DNA of 64,000 nucleotides from Amycolatopsis australiensis (GTDB lineage Bacteria; Actinomycetota; Actinomycetes; Mycobacteriales; Pseudonocardiaceae), in NCBI RefSeq assembly GCF_900119165.1, contig NZ_FPJG01000006.1, positions 8,842,001-8,906,000 of the forward strand. Reading direction: 5' to 3'. Position numbers and translations under genes: made by a program. The notes beneath the pieces are model-generated. The model had not been told where the DNA came from, made no database searches, and saw only the letters and a list, made by a program, of their open reading frames with translations. Below, one piece after another: positions 53,048 to 61,418 of the stretch (positions are counted from its first letter, which is position 1; each line of letters opens with the position of its first letter).

Positions 53048-53737
53048 TCAGCGACCGATGCCGTAGACGCCGCGGGCGTCGTCGCGGATCACCCGGCCGA
53101 GCTGCAGCTCGACGACTCGGCGCCGCATGGAGTCCACGATGGAGTGATCGTGGGTGGCCATCAGGACGGTCGTACCGGTGCGGTTGATCCGCTCCAGCAG
53201 CAGCATGATGTCCTGGCTCGTGTCGGGGTCCAGGTTCCCGGTCGGCTCGTCGGCCAGCAGGACCAGCGGGCGGTTCACGAACGCGCGCGCGATCGCGACG
53301 CGCTGCTGCTCACCACCGGAGAGCTCGTTGGGCAGCCGGTCGGCCTTGCCTTCGAGGCCGACGAGCTCCAGCACCTCGGGGACGACCTTCTTGATCGTCT
53401 GGCTGGGCTTGCCGATGACCTCGAGGGCGAACGCGACGTTCTCCGCGACCGTCTTGTTGGCCAGCAGCCGGAAGTCCTGGAACACGCAGCCGATGGTCTG
53501 CCGCAGGCGGGGGACCCGGCGGCGGGCCAGCTTGGCGACGTCGAAGTTGGACACCATCACGCGGCCCTTGGTCGGCGTCTCTTCGCGCAGCAGGAGCCGG
53601 AGGAAGGTCGACTTCCCCGATCCCGAGGGACCGATGAGGAAGACGAACTCACCCTTTTCGATGTCGACGGACACCCGCTCGAGCGCGGGCCGCGTCGAGG
53701 TCTTGTAGACCTTGGAAACCTCTTCGAGCCGGATCAC
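53048..53737 (-). CDS. ftsE: Cell division ATP-binding protein FtsE
   Basis: A 229-residue ABC ATPase from [18 protein letters not shown] (Walker A), [19 protein letters not shown] (signature), [17 protein letters not shown] (Walker B) and ATHDHSIVD (H-loop). [12 protein letters not shown] and VFQDFRLL are typical of FtsE. It hydrolyses ATP to signal through FtsX to cell-wall hydrolases. The first base lies 164 bases downstream of prfB. Operon order is conserved in actinobacteria. Confidence 0.96.
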   Translation of the reverse strand: MIRLEEVSKVYKTSTRPALERVSVDIEKGEFVFLIGPSGSGKSTFLRLLLREETPTKGRVMVSNFDVAKLARRRVPRLRQTIGCVFQDFRLLANKTVAENVAFALEVIGKPSQTIKKVVPEVLELVGLEGKADRLPNELSGGEQQRVAIARAFVNRPLVLLADEPTGNLDPDTSQDIMLLLERINRTGTTVLMATHDHSIVDSMRRRVVELQLGRVIRDDARGVYGIGR

Positions 53738-53901
53738 GATTCGGCATACTACCCACCGGTCTCGTGAAGCCCCGGTTGCCCGTGCCACCCGGGTGGAGCA
53801 AGGGGCGTTTGCGCACGGTGAGCGGTCGCCCGAGCACCCCGCGCCAGCGGGCCCCCGTCCGCCCGCGCCCGGAAGCCGCCGCGAGCGGTCCCTCGACCGG
53901 C

Positions 53902-55005
53902 CTAAGCGGCGGTCGCCTGCTTCCGCCAGCGGATGCCGGCGTCGAGGAAGCCGTCGATCTCGCCGTCGAGCACCGCGGTCGGGTTGCCGACCTCGTACTC
54001 GGTCCGGAGGTCCTTGACCATCTGGTACGGGTGCAGCACGTAGGAGCGCATCTGGTTGCCCCAGCTGGAGCCGCCGTCCTTGAGCGCGTCCATCTCCTTG
54101 CGCTCTTCTTCCTTCTTGCGCTGCAGCAGCCGGGCCTGGAGGACCTTCATCGCGGCCGCCTTGTTCTGCAGCTGCGACTTCTCGTTCTGGCAGGAGACGA
54201 CGATGCCGGTGGGCAGGTGCGTGATGCGCACCGCGGAGTCGGTCGTGTTGACGCTCTGGCCGCCGGGGCCCGACGAGCGGTAGACGTCGACCCGGATGTC
54301 CTTCTCCGGGATGTCGACGTGGTCGACCTCTTCGACCTCGGGCAGCACCTCGACGTGCGCGAACGACGTCTGGCGGCGGCTCTGGTTGTCGAACGGCGAG
54401 ATCCGGACGAGCCGGTGGGTGCCCTGCTCGACCGACAGCGTCCCGTAGACGTAGGGGGCGCTCACCTTGAACGTCGCCGACTTGATGCCCGCCTCTTCGG
54501 CGTACGAGATGTCGTAGACGTCGGTCGGGTAGCCGTGGCGCTCCGCCCAGCGCAGGTACATGCGCAGCAGCATCTCGGCGAAGTCGGCCGCGTCGACGCC
54601 GCCGGCCTCGGAGCGGATGGTGACGACGGCGTTGCGGTCGTCGTACTCGCCCGAGAGCAGAGTGCGGACCTCGAGGCCGTCGATGTCCTTGCCGAGGGCG
54701 GCTAGCTCGGTCTCGGCCTCGGTCATGCTGCCGGAGTCACCCTCCGCCTCGGCGAGCTCGTAGAGCACGCCCAGGTCGTCGAGCCGCTGGCGCAGGTCCG
54801 AGACGCGCCGCAGCTCGCTCTGCCGGTGGGACAGCTGGCTGGTGACCTTCTGCGCCGCCTCCGGGTCGTCCCAGAGGTTCGGGCTCGAGGCCTGCTGCTC
54901 CAGGTCGGCCACCTGGGCACGCAGCGCATCCAGGTCCATCACCGACTCGATCTGCGTCAGCTTGCCGGCCAGGTCCTTCAGTGCCGCGTCGAACTCATCA
55001 CTCAC
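53902..55005 (-). CDS. prfB: Peptide chain release factor 2
   Basis: A 367-residue class I release factor. The stop-codon recognition tripeptide SPF appears in [17 protein letters not shown], and the GGQ peptidyl hydrolysis motif in [21 protein letters not shown]. It recognises UGA and UAA. The gene is one continuous frame, so the programmed +1 frameshift of many bacteria is absent. The GTG at 55005 is chosen over an upstream ATG at 55032, because the latter lies in the preceding gene's terminator hairpin. A TTGACA lies six bases before the GTG, so the message may have a very short leader or depend on readthrough. Confidence 0.95.
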   Translation of the reverse strand: MSDEFDAALKDLAGKLTQIESVMDLDALRAQVADLEQQASSPNLWDDPEAAQKVTSQLSHRQSELRRVSDLRQRLDDLGVLYELAEAEGDSGSMTEAETELAALGKDIDGLEVRTLLSGEYDDRNAVVTIRSEAGGVDAADFAEMLLRMYLRWAERHGYPTDVYDISYAEEAGIKSATFKVSAPYVYGTLSVEQGTHRLVRISPFDNQSRRQTSFAHVEVLPEVEEVDHVDIPEKDIRVDVYRSSGPGGQSVNTTDSAVRITHLPTGIVVSCQNEKSQLQNKAAAMKVLQARLLQRKKEEERKEMDALKDGGSSWGNQMRSYVLHPYQMVKDLRTEYEVGNPTAVLDGEIDGFLDAGIRWRKQATAA

Positions 55006-55026
55006 GTTTGTCAAGGTTACGGCAAA

Positions 55027-55059
55027 ACCCACGACCGGTTGCGAGGACCGGTCGTGGGT
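55027..55059 (-). terminator. Rho-independent terminator after the PadR gene, just before prfB
   Basis: ACCCACGACCGGT (55027-55039) and ACCGGTCGTGGGT (55047-55059) form a perfect 13-bp stem with a 7-base loop; on the reverse strand it is followed by TTTTG. It starts nine bases beyond the PadR stop and ends 21 bases before the prfB GTG. Confidence 0.85.
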
Positions 55060-55068
55060 GCGCGAACC

Positions 55069-55569
55069 TCAGGCCGCGGGGATGGCGTCGAGCAGCTTCA
55101 GCGCGGCCTTGGCCTGGGCCTGAGCGAACTCGGCGACGGCCTTTTCGTACGGCCCGTCGGCCGCCTTGGTGGCTGCCTTCGCGTCGTCGAGCTGCTGGCT
55201 GTAGCTGGCCCGGGCGGACTCGAGCAGCGCCTGGCGCTGCTTGGCCGTCAGCGACCCGGCGTGCACGAGCCGCAGGATGAGCGGGCTGCGCAGGTGATCG
55301 GGGCCGGCTTCGGACGTCAGCCAGGCCTTGAAGGCCTTCTTGCCGGCGGCGGTGATGACGTACTGCTGGCTGGAGCGCGGGCCCTGCTTGCCGAGCCGGA
55401 CGAGGCCTTCCTTGGACAGCGCCGGGAGCTCCCGGTACACCTGGCTGCGGGTGACGCTGAAGAAGGCGCCGAAACGCTCACCCGCTCCCGCGACGAGCTG
55501 CCCGCCGGTGGCGGGACCGTCGTGGAGCAGACCGAGCAGGGCGGCGGCTGTTGCATTCAATTCGGACAC
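55069..55569 (-). CDS. PadR-family transcriptional regulator
   Basis: A 166-residue regulator from GTG. The winged helix has NATAAALLGLLHDGPATGGQLVAGAGERFGAFFSVTRSQVYRELPALSKEGLVR and RSSQQYVITAAGKKAFKAWL. A C-terminal helical domain (LILRLVHAGSLTAKQRQALLESARASY) mediates dimerisation, as in VirR/PadR subfamily 2. PadR proteins usually repress themselves or a neighbour in response to phenolic or other compounds. No target gene is adjacent, but several 9-15 base palindromes lie directly upstream (55603-55710). Confidence 0.85.
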   Translation of the reverse strand: MSELNATAAALLGLLHDGPATGGQLVAGAGERFGAFFSVTRSQVYRELPALSKEGLVRLGKQGPRSSQQYVITAAGKKAFKAWLTSEAGPDHLRSPLILRLVHAGSLTAKQRQALLESARASYSQQLDDAKAATKAADGPYEKAVAEFAQAQAKAALKLLDAIPAA

Positions 55570-55909
55570 GCCCCCTAGATTCCCACTTATCGGCCGCTGT
55601 GTCCACAGTGGTCAGCGGATCTGTCCATTGTGGCTAGTGAGATCCCCTCGTTCGGCCCAATGCGAGCTGGTCCACTGTGGACCCCGGACACGCTGTGCAA
55701 CCACCGTGGTCACGCTTTGGTCCAACCAGCCGCACGCGGGCCGCCCCGGCAACCACCAGGCAGGTGAGTTCGCCGGGCGGATCTCCCCGGCTTGGCGGAC
55801 ACCGGACACGCACTGCGACCAATCGGAAACAGCGTCCACATGGTGGGATCCGCAGTGTTTCGACGGTTTCGCGGAAGAGTCGGCAGCGCAGGGCGCGCGG
55901 ACATGACAA
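55570..55909. other. Intergenic region between the PadR gene and the tRNA terminator
   Basis: Apart from the palindrome array in its first half, this 340-base stretch has no gene I can support. Long open frames on the reverse strand run through the neighbouring tRNA gene and give the tRNA-derived peptide pattern seen in many false annotations. Confidence 0.5.
55603..55710. promoter_or_regulatory. Array of CCAC-N-GTGG palindromes upstream of the PadR gene
   Basis: Four related inverted repeats lie in 108 bases: CCACAGTGG (55603-55611), CCATTGTGG (55625-55633), GGTCCACTGTGGACC (55669-55683, perfect 15-mer) and ACCACCGTGGT (55700-55710). Centres are 22, 47 and 29 bases apart. The first begins 34 bases upstream of the regulator start, where autoregulation would be expected. 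A weaker relative (GTCCACATGGTGGGA) lies near 55836. Confidence 0.6.
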
Positions 55910-55947
55910 AAGAGGCGCGTTCCCGGATTTCCGGGAACGCGCCTCTT
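55910..55947 (-). terminator. Rho-independent terminator of the first initiator tRNA
   Basis: AAGAGGCGCGTTCCCGG and CCGGGAACGCGCCTCTT form a perfect 17-bp stem (55910-55926 with 55931-55947) with an ATTT loop, three bases beyond the tRNA 3' end on the reverse strand. It is followed by TTGTCATG, giving a T-run across the stem end. Confidence 0.9.
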
Positions 55948-55949
55948 GG

Positions 55950-56026
55950 TGGTAGCGGGGACAGGATTTGAACCTGCGACCTCTGGGTTATGAGCCCAGC
56001 GAGCTACCGAGCTGCTCCACCCCGCG
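55950..56026 (-). tRNA. Initiator tRNA-fMet (CAT), CCA encoded
   Basis: The reverse strand folds as a 77-base tRNA: acceptor CGCGGGG/CCCCGCT, D-arm with AGCTCGGTAGCTC, anticodon arm GGG-CTCATAA-CCC with anticodon CAT, and T-arm GGTTCAAATCC. The unpaired 1-72 position (C with U) and three consecutive G-C pairs in the anticodon stem are initiator hallmarks. The 3' CCA is encoded. A second identical gene lies 441 bases upstream on the same strand. Confidence 0.96.
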
Positions 56027-56346
56027 CCGTTGTGGTACTTGAATAGATTACACGGCGTCGCGACCCACCCGACACGGGGGTACCAAAACCCCCTGACCAG
56101 CCATTTCGGCTCAACCCCACCACTGAGGACCATGCCCCCGCGACGGCCTGCCACGGCGGACCCGGCTTCACCTCCCGGAGCCGACACCCCATTCCACAGT
56201 GGAAGGTCGATCCGACTGCCAAAAGAGCAGGAAGCCCCCGAACGGACGGCGAAGACCAGAACGAAACCAGGCGCAGGGGGGTCCAGGGGCGGCGAAGCCC
56301 CCCTGGCGGGGGTCTGGGGGTTCGACCCCCCAGGGCTGAAATGCGA
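56027..56346. other. Spacer between the two initiator tRNAs, with a GC-rich double hairpin
   Basis: No gene is supported. Two adjacent hairpins are clear: CCAGGGG/CCCCTGG (56283-56289 with 56300-56306) and CTGGGGG/CCCCCAG (56314-56320 with 56327-56333, loop TTCGAC). The first contains GGGGCGGCGAAGCCC, identical to 45806-45820, so this looks like a copy of a dispersed hairpin element. A palindrome TTCCACAGTGGAA lies at about 56194. Confidence 0.55.
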
Positions 56347-56386
56347 AGGAGGCGCGGCTCACGCAATCCGTGAGCACACGCCTCCT
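56347..56386 (-). terminator. Terminator of the second initiator tRNA
   Basis: AGGAGGCG (56347-56354) pairs with CGCCTCCT (56379-56386), and inside it GCTCACG (56357-56363) pairs with CGTGAGC (56369-56375) with a small internal loop. It begins eight bases after the tRNA 3' end. Confidence 0.75.
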
Positions 56387-56393
56387 ACCTCTG

Positions 56394-56467
56394 TAGCGGG
56401 GACAGGATTTGAACCTGCGACCTCTGGGTTATGAGCCCAGCGAGCTACCGAGCTGCTCCACCCCGCG
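56394..56467 (-). tRNA. Initiator tRNA-fMet (CAT), second copy, CCA not encoded
   Basis: The same 74 bases as the first copy, including CAT anticodon, C1-U72 mismatch and G-C rich anticodon stem. After the discriminator A the next bases are CAG, so CCA must be added after transcription. It has its own terminator, indicating a separate transcription unit. Confidence 0.95.
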
Positions 56468-56534
56468 TCGTGACACCTACCTTACGCCCTTGTTTCGCGG
56501 GGGTGCAAAGCAGGTGCCGTCAGGGTTACCGAGG

Positions 56535-59534
56535 TCACCCTCCTGGCTGGGTGGTGGGTGGTGGGGTGCTGGTGCCGGGTGCCGCGGTCTTGGCGGCTTC
56601 GTACTCCTTGGCGGCGGCGTCGAGCGCGGCGAGGGCGGCGCCTTGGTCGGTGAAGTTGCCGGACTGCTGGGCGGCGCGGAGTTTGGCGATGGCGGACTGG
56701 ATGTCGGCGACCGCCTTGTCGAGGGCCGCGTTGCCGCCGCCGCTGTTGGGTGGCGCGGTCGGCGTGGTGGTCGGGGGCGGGGTTGTCGGCGAGGTCGTCG
56801 GCTGGCCTGCCTGGGGTGGCGTGGTGGTGGCCTCGCCGGTGCCGGCGCCGAAGATCTGGTCGAGGGCTTCCTGCAGCGTGGCGCCGTAGCCGACCTTGGG
56901 CCCGTAGGAGACGAGGACGCGGGCCAGCTGCGGGTAGCTGTTCTGGTTGCGTTGCCGGATGTACACGGGCTCGACGTACAGGAAGCCTTGGGCGACCGGC
57001 AGCGTGATCAGGTTGCCGTAGATCGGGATGACGTTGGGGTTGTTGAACAGGGTCCGGTCCTGCGCGACGCGTGGGTCGCTCTGGAACCGGTTCTGCACCT
57101 GGACCGGGCCGTCCACCTGCGTGGCCCCGGTGGCCGCGCTGGGTAACTGGAGGACGCGGATCTTCCCGTAGTCGGCCGGGTCGGAGGACACCGACATCCA
57201 GGACGCGAGGTACTGCCGCTGGAGACCGGTCAGCGAACTGGTCAGCTGGAACGTCGGCTTGCTCTGGCCGGGCGTGTCGGCGAGGACGTAGTAGCCGGGC
57301 TGGTTGGCGGCGCCGGCCGCGGCCGGGTTGGAGCCGCCTTCGGCCGTCGGGTCCTGCGGGACGCTCCAGAACGCCTGCTGGGAGTAGAACTCCTGCGGGT
57401 TGCTGACGTGGTAGCGGGACAGCAGCTCGCGCTGGACCTTGAAGAGGTCCTCGGGGTAGCGGAAGTGGGACCGCAGGTCCGGGGAGATCTCGGAGCTCGG
57501 CTTCACGAGCCCGGGGAAGACCTTCTCCCAGGCGTTGAGGACGGGTTCCTTGTCGTCGATCGAGTACAGCGTCACGGTGCCGTTGAAGGCGTCGACGGTG
57601 GCCTTGACCGAGTTGCGGATGTAGTTGATCGAGCTGTTGGCCTGGCGGGCGACGCCGTTGAGCGAGTCGTTGGTGGCCGCGCCGAGCTGGGTCTGCTGGG
57701 AGTACGGGAAGTTGTTGATCGTGGTGTAGCCGTCGATGATCCACTGGATCTTGCCGTCGACGACCGCGGGGTACGGGTCGCCGTCGAGGGTCAGCCACGG
57801 CGCGACCTTGCTGACGCGCTCGCGCGGGTCGCGGTTGTACATGATCTTCGAGTTGTCGCCGATGGCGTCGGAGAACAGGATGTTGCGTTCGCCGTACTCG
57901 GCCGCGAAGGCGAGGCGGTTGAACCAGTTGTCGATCGGGACGCCGCCGATGCCCTTGTAGTTGTAGCGGTCGGTGGCGGTGTCGTACTCGCCGGGCGCGC
58001 CGTTGCCGCCGACGATGGCGTAGTCGGAGTCCGCGGCGGACAGCTCGCCGTAGTAGATCCGCGGTTCCTTGACCTCGATGCCCGGCTGGTTCGGGCCGGG
58101 CGAGGCGGCACCGGTCGGGTTCTGGGTGTCGCTCGTGGTGGCGACCGGGTAGCCGCCGTCGGAGTTGGCGTCCTTGACCGCGCGGTCGATCGTGTTGGCC
58201 GGCGCGGCGACGAAGCCGTTGCCGTGGGTGTAGACGAGGTGCTTGTTGATCCAGCTGGTCTGGTTGCCGGTCAGGCCCTCGGTCTTGATCTCCTTCGCGG
58301 CGACGATGTAGTCCTGCGTGACGCCGCCGACGGTGTAGCGGTCGATGTCGAGCTTGGCCGGGAAGCCGTAGAAGTTCTCGCGGCCGACGCGCTGGGTGAA
58401 GGTGTCGGAGAGGACGTTCGGGTCGAGCAGCCGGATGTTCGACATCGTGCCGGCGTCGGCCTTCAGCTGGTCCTGGGTCGCGGTGGAGTTGCCGGTGTAG
58501 GGCTGGTACTGGACGTCGGTGAGGCCGAAGGCGCGGCGGGTGGCGTCCATGTTGCGCTGGATGGACGTCGCTTCCTTCTCGTTCGCGTTGGGCTTCACCG
58601 AGAACTGGTCGAGGATGGCCGGCCAGGCGACCCCGACGAGGATGCCCGAAAGGATGAGCAGCACGAGGGAGATCGCCGGCAGCTGCAGGTTCCGCAGGAA
58701 CGCGCCGGCGAAGAACGCGATCGCGCAGATCACCGAGATGCACAGCAGGATCAGCTTGGCCGGCAGCACCGCGTTGAGGTCGGTGTAGGTCGCGCCGATG
58801 AACAGCGGGAAGGCGCGGTCGGACAGCAGCAGGTTGTACCGGTCGAAGAAGTACTCGACCGCCTTCAGCAGCACGAAGATGCCGACGGTGATGGCCAGCT
58901 GCGCGCGGGTCGGGCCGGCGAGCTGGCCGCCCTTGCCGGCCAGCCGGATGCCGCCGAAGACGTAGTGCGAGATCAGGGCGCCGAAGAAGGAGATGACGAC
59001 CGTGATGAACAGCCAGCCGAGCAGCCAGTTGAAGAACGGCAGGTCGAAGGCGTAGAAGCCGACGTCGTTGCCGAACTCGGGGTCGGTCTGGCCGAACGAG
59101 GTGCCGTTGAGGAACAGCTGCACGACCTGCCAGTCGCCCTGGGCGGACAGGCCGGCGATGAGGCCGGTGAGCACCGGGATGCCGACGCCGAAGAGGCGGA
59201 TGCGGGCGACGATCGCGGACCGGTAGCGGGCCAGCGGGTCGTCGGCGCCGGAGATCGGCACGAACACCGGGCGCGTGCGGTAGGCGATCATCAGGCTGAT
59301 CGCCAGTGCCCCGCCGACGAGCAGCCCGACGGCGAAGAAGAGCACGATGCGAGTGACCACCTGCGTGGTGAACACCGACCGCGCGCCGACTTCGCCGAAC
59401 CACAGCCAGTCGACGTACGTGTCGAGGAGGCGGGCCCCGAGCAGCAGCGCCAGCACGATGATCGCGGCGATGATGAGGAGGATCCGGCTCCGCCGGGACA
59501 GCTTCGGCAGGCTCACCGGGGGCCGAGTCGCCAC
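56535..59534 (-). CDS. UPF0182-family large membrane protein
   Basis: A 999-residue protein from GTG with an AGGAGCG site. It has seven N-terminal membrane helices (for example RILLIIAAIIVLALLLGARLL, FFAVGLLVGGALAISLMIAY) up to residue 320, then a very large extracytoplasmic domain with family blocks GLTDVQYQPYTGNSTAT, VYTHGNGFVAAPAN, RIYYGELS, PFSYSQQ-like NNFPYSQQTQ and YVEPVYIRQRNQNSYPQL. It ends in a Pro/Thr-rich linker and a helical tail. UPF0182 proteins are conserved in actinobacteria; the function is unknown. The tail after residue 900 (TTPPPTTTPTAPP) is low complexity. Confidence 0.9.
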   Translation of the reverse strand: MATRPPVSLPKLSRRSRILLIIAAIIVLALLLGARLLDTYVDWLWFGEVGARSVFTTQVVTRIVLFFAVGLLVGGALAISLMIAYRTRPVFVPISGADDPLARYRSAIVARIRLFGVGIPVLTGLIAGLSAQGDWQVVQLFLNGTSFGQTDPEFGNDVGFYAFDLPFFNWLLGWLFITVVISFFGALISHYVFGGIRLAGKGGQLAGPTRAQLAITVGIFVLLKAVEYFFDRYNLLLSDRAFPLFIGATYTDLNAVLPAKLILLCISVICAIAFFAGAFLRNLQLPAISLVLLILSGILVGVAWPAILDQFSVKPNANEKEATSIQRNMDATRRAFGLTDVQYQPYTGNSTATQDQLKADAGTMSNIRLLDPNVLSDTFTQRVGRENFYGFPAKLDIDRYTVGGVTQDYIVAAKEIKTEGLTGNQTSWINKHLVYTHGNGFVAAPANTIDRAVKDANSDGGYPVATTSDTQNPTGAASPGPNQPGIEVKEPRIYYGELSAADSDYAIVGGNGAPGEYDTATDRYNYKGIGGVPIDNWFNRLAFAAEYGERNILFSDAIGDNSKIMYNRDPRERVSKVAPWLTLDGDPYPAVVDGKIQWIIDGYTTINNFPYSQQTQLGAATNDSLNGVARQANSSINYIRNSVKATVDAFNGTVTLYSIDDKEPVLNAWEKVFPGLVKPSSEISPDLRSHFRYPEDLFKVQRELLSRYHVSNPQEFYSQQAFWSVPQDPTAEGGSNPAAAGAANQPGYYVLADTPGQSKPTFQLTSSLTGLQRQYLASWMSVSSDPADYGKIRVLQLPSAATGATQVDGPVQVQNRFQSDPRVAQDRTLFNNPNVIPIYGNLITLPVAQGFLYVEPVYIRQRNQNSYPQLARVLVSYGPKVGYGATLQEALDQIFGAGTGEATTTPPQAGQPTTSPTTPPPTTTPTAPPNSGGGNAALDKAVADIQSAIAKLRAAQQSGNFTDQGAALAALDAAAKEYEAAKTAAPGTSTPPPTTQPGG

Positions 59535-59677
59535 GCCACACGCTCCTGTCTTCGTCAACACTTGAGCAGGGGCGCGTGCGCCCCCTGATTCCCTAACTCT
59601 ACGGATGCCCGGTGAAGTTCCCGGGACCCGCCCAAACCGGACTCGCGGCGCCGGCGCGCGGACCGGCCTGACACCAT

Positions 59678-60214
59678 GTGCGCATGGAATCGCAGCAGGC
59701 CGGCGTGGCCGCTCTCGCCCGCGAGATCGAGGAGTTCATGGCCGCGGGTGGCTGGGACCAGCCGCCGCAGCTGTTCGCCCTGGTGCCGACGGCGGCGCTG
59801 CTGGACGAGCAGCCCGAGCTGGCCGGGCAGCTGGACCGGGCGAACCCGCTGACGCCGGTGGCGCAGGAGGCGCTGCCCGAGGGCGACCTCGCCGAGGCGC
59901 TGGGCCGGATCGCGTGGCCCGATCTGGTGATCGGGTGCGCGCTGGCCCAGGAGATCATCGTGCTCCCGCCGGGCTCGGAGTCGGAGCTGCCGGACGTCGC
60001 GGAGGCCGACGCGGAGAGCCTGCGGCGCGCGGCCGCCGACCACCCGCAGCGGACGGAGGCCCGGCTGGTGGCCGCGGTCCTGCGCGAGGGCGACGGCGCG
60101 TGCGTGATGCGGCTGCGCGGGATGGGCACCGACGAGTCGGTCGACGAGATCGTCGAGAGCCCGGACCTGGCGCCGAACCTGGTCGAGGCGCTCAAGGCGA
60201 CGCTGCTGCCCTAG
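59678..60214 (+). CDS. PPA1309-family conserved protein
   Basis: A 178-residue soluble protein: LAREIEEFMAAGGWDQPPQLFALVPTAALLDEQPELA, then GDLAEALGRIAWPDLVIGCALAQEIIVLPP, and AARLVAAVLREGDGACVMRLRGMGTDESVDEIVESPDLAPNLVEALKATL. This matches the actinobacterial PPA1309 family of unknown function, usually encoded beside the YlbL-like protease. The start is GTG at 59678 or ATG at 59684. Its stop and that of the convergent protease gene share the sequence CTAG. Confidence 0.8.
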   Translation: MRMESQQAGVAALAREIEEFMAAGGWDQPPQLFALVPTAALLDEQPELAGQLDRANPLTPVAQEALPEGDLAEALGRIAWPDLVIGCALAQEIIVLPPGSESELPDVAEADAESLRRAAADHPQRTEARLVAAVLREGDGACVMRLRGMGTDESVDEIVESPDLAPNLVEALKATLLP

Positions 60215-61317
60215 CAGGACGCCGTCGGCCGGCCCGCCTTCAGGTTGGCCAGCTGGGCGAGCGCGTCGTCCAGTGTGGACACCTTGATGAGGTTGAGCCC
60301 GTCGGGCGCGCTCGACTTGGCCTCGGCGCAGTTGTGCTCGGGCACCAGGAAGTCGGTGGCGCCGGCCTCGCGGGCGCCGACGACCTTGAACGAGATCCCG
60401 CCGATCGGGTCGACCTCGCCGGTCTCGGTGATTTCGCCGGTGCCGGCGATGTGCCTGCCGCCCGCGAGGTCGCCGGGCTGCAGCCGGTCGATGATGGCGA
60501 GGGTGAACATCAGCCCGGCGGACGGGCCGCCGACGTCCTGCAGCGAGATGTTGACGTTGAAGGGCGCGTCGGCGCGGTCGACCGCGGTCAGGCCGATGAA
60601 GCCTTCCTTGCGGTCCGGGCGCGAGGCGAGCGTGAGCGGCACGGTGCGCTCGGGCTGGCCGTCGGACTGGAAGGTGATCTGGACGGTCTGGCCGGGCAGC
60701 GTGCCGGCCAGCGCGTTGCGCACGTCGGCGGCTTCGGCGATCTTCTTGCCGTTGACGGTGATCAGCCGGTCGCCGGGCGAGAGCACGTGGTCGGCCGGGC
60801 TGCCGGAGACGATCTGCTTGGCCAGCACCTTGATCGGGTAGCCGAGCTTGCGCAGGGCGGCGACCTGCGCGTTCGTCTGCGAGTCCTGCAGCTGCTGGAT
60901 GTTCTCCTGCTTGACCTGCTCGTTCGTCTCGCCCGGCTTGAAGTACTCCTCGCGTGGCGCGAGCGCGTAGCGGCCGCTGGCCCAGAAGCCGAGGCCCTGG
61001 AAGAGCGTGACGCCGTCGTGCAGGGAGACGGTGGTCATCCGCAGCTCGCCGGTCGTCGGGAAGGTCTCGTGCCCGGTGACCTGGATGACCGGGTTGCCCG
61101 CGGCGTCGCGACCCAGCGTGTCGTAGGTCGGGCCGGGGCTGATCGCCACGAACGGCACCGGCACGACGAGGCCGAGCACCACGAAGACGACGAACAGCGA
61201 GCCGCTGACCACCAGCGTCCAGCCGCGGCGGGTCATCTGCCTGGCCTCGCCGGCCGGCTCGGCGCCGGGTTCCGTGGGGGTCTTCTCGGGCGCGGTCTGC
61301 TCGGAGGACTTGGTCAC
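60211..61317 (-). CDS. YlbL-family PDZ/Lon-like serine protease
   Basis: A 368-residue protein with one N-terminal membrane helix (WTLVVSGSLFVVFVVLGLVV), then an extracytoplasmic part, a PDZ domain (VSGSPADHVLSPGDRLITVNGKKIAEAADVRNAL, residues 170-205) and a Lon-type proteolytic domain with Ser266 in GGPSAGLMF and Lys311 in GGISFKVVGA. That Ser-Lys dyad is intact. YlbL-like proteins probably cleave membrane or secreted substrates in quality control. The start is GTG. It is divergent from the DUF2342 gene with about 100 bases between. Confidence 0.9.
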   Translation of the reverse strand: MTKSSEQTAPEKTPTEPGAEPAGEARQMTRRGWTLVVSGSLFVVFVVLGLVVPVPFVAISPGPTYDTLGRDAAGNPVIQVTGHETFPTTGELRMTTVSLHDGVTLFQGLGFWASGRYALAPREEYFKPGETNEQVKQENIQQLQDSQTNAQVAALRKLGYPIKVLAKQIVSGSPADHVLSPGDRLITVNGKKIAEAADVRNALAGTLPGQTVQITFQSDGQPERTVPLTLASRPDRKEGFIGLTAVDRADAPFNVNISLQDVGGPSAGLMFTLAIIDRLQPGDLAGGRHIAGTGEITETGEVDPIGGISFKVVGAREAGATDFLVPEHNCAEAKSSAPDGLNLIKVSTLDDALAQLANLKAGRPTASC

Positions 61318-61418
61318 GCCCGACAGCGTACGGTGACCGTGTTCGCTTCTCGGTGAAGGCCACGCACATGGGTCCGGTTGACGCGCTCAGGGGTGCCCGG
61401 GCCGCGTACGGTGGACAC

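Noticed and set aside
53764..54705. A 313-codon forward frame opposite prfB
   Set aside because: It is the antisense shadow of prfB, which has full family support.
53902..55032. Programmed frameshift in prfB
   Set aside because: The release factor reads as one uninterrupted frame with both SPF and GGQ motifs; there is no early in-frame TGA.
55612..56187. A 191-codon reverse-strand frame
   Set aside because: It runs through the initiator tRNA and palindrome array and contains the tRNA-derived pattern seen in many false ORFs; it has no domain or start signal.
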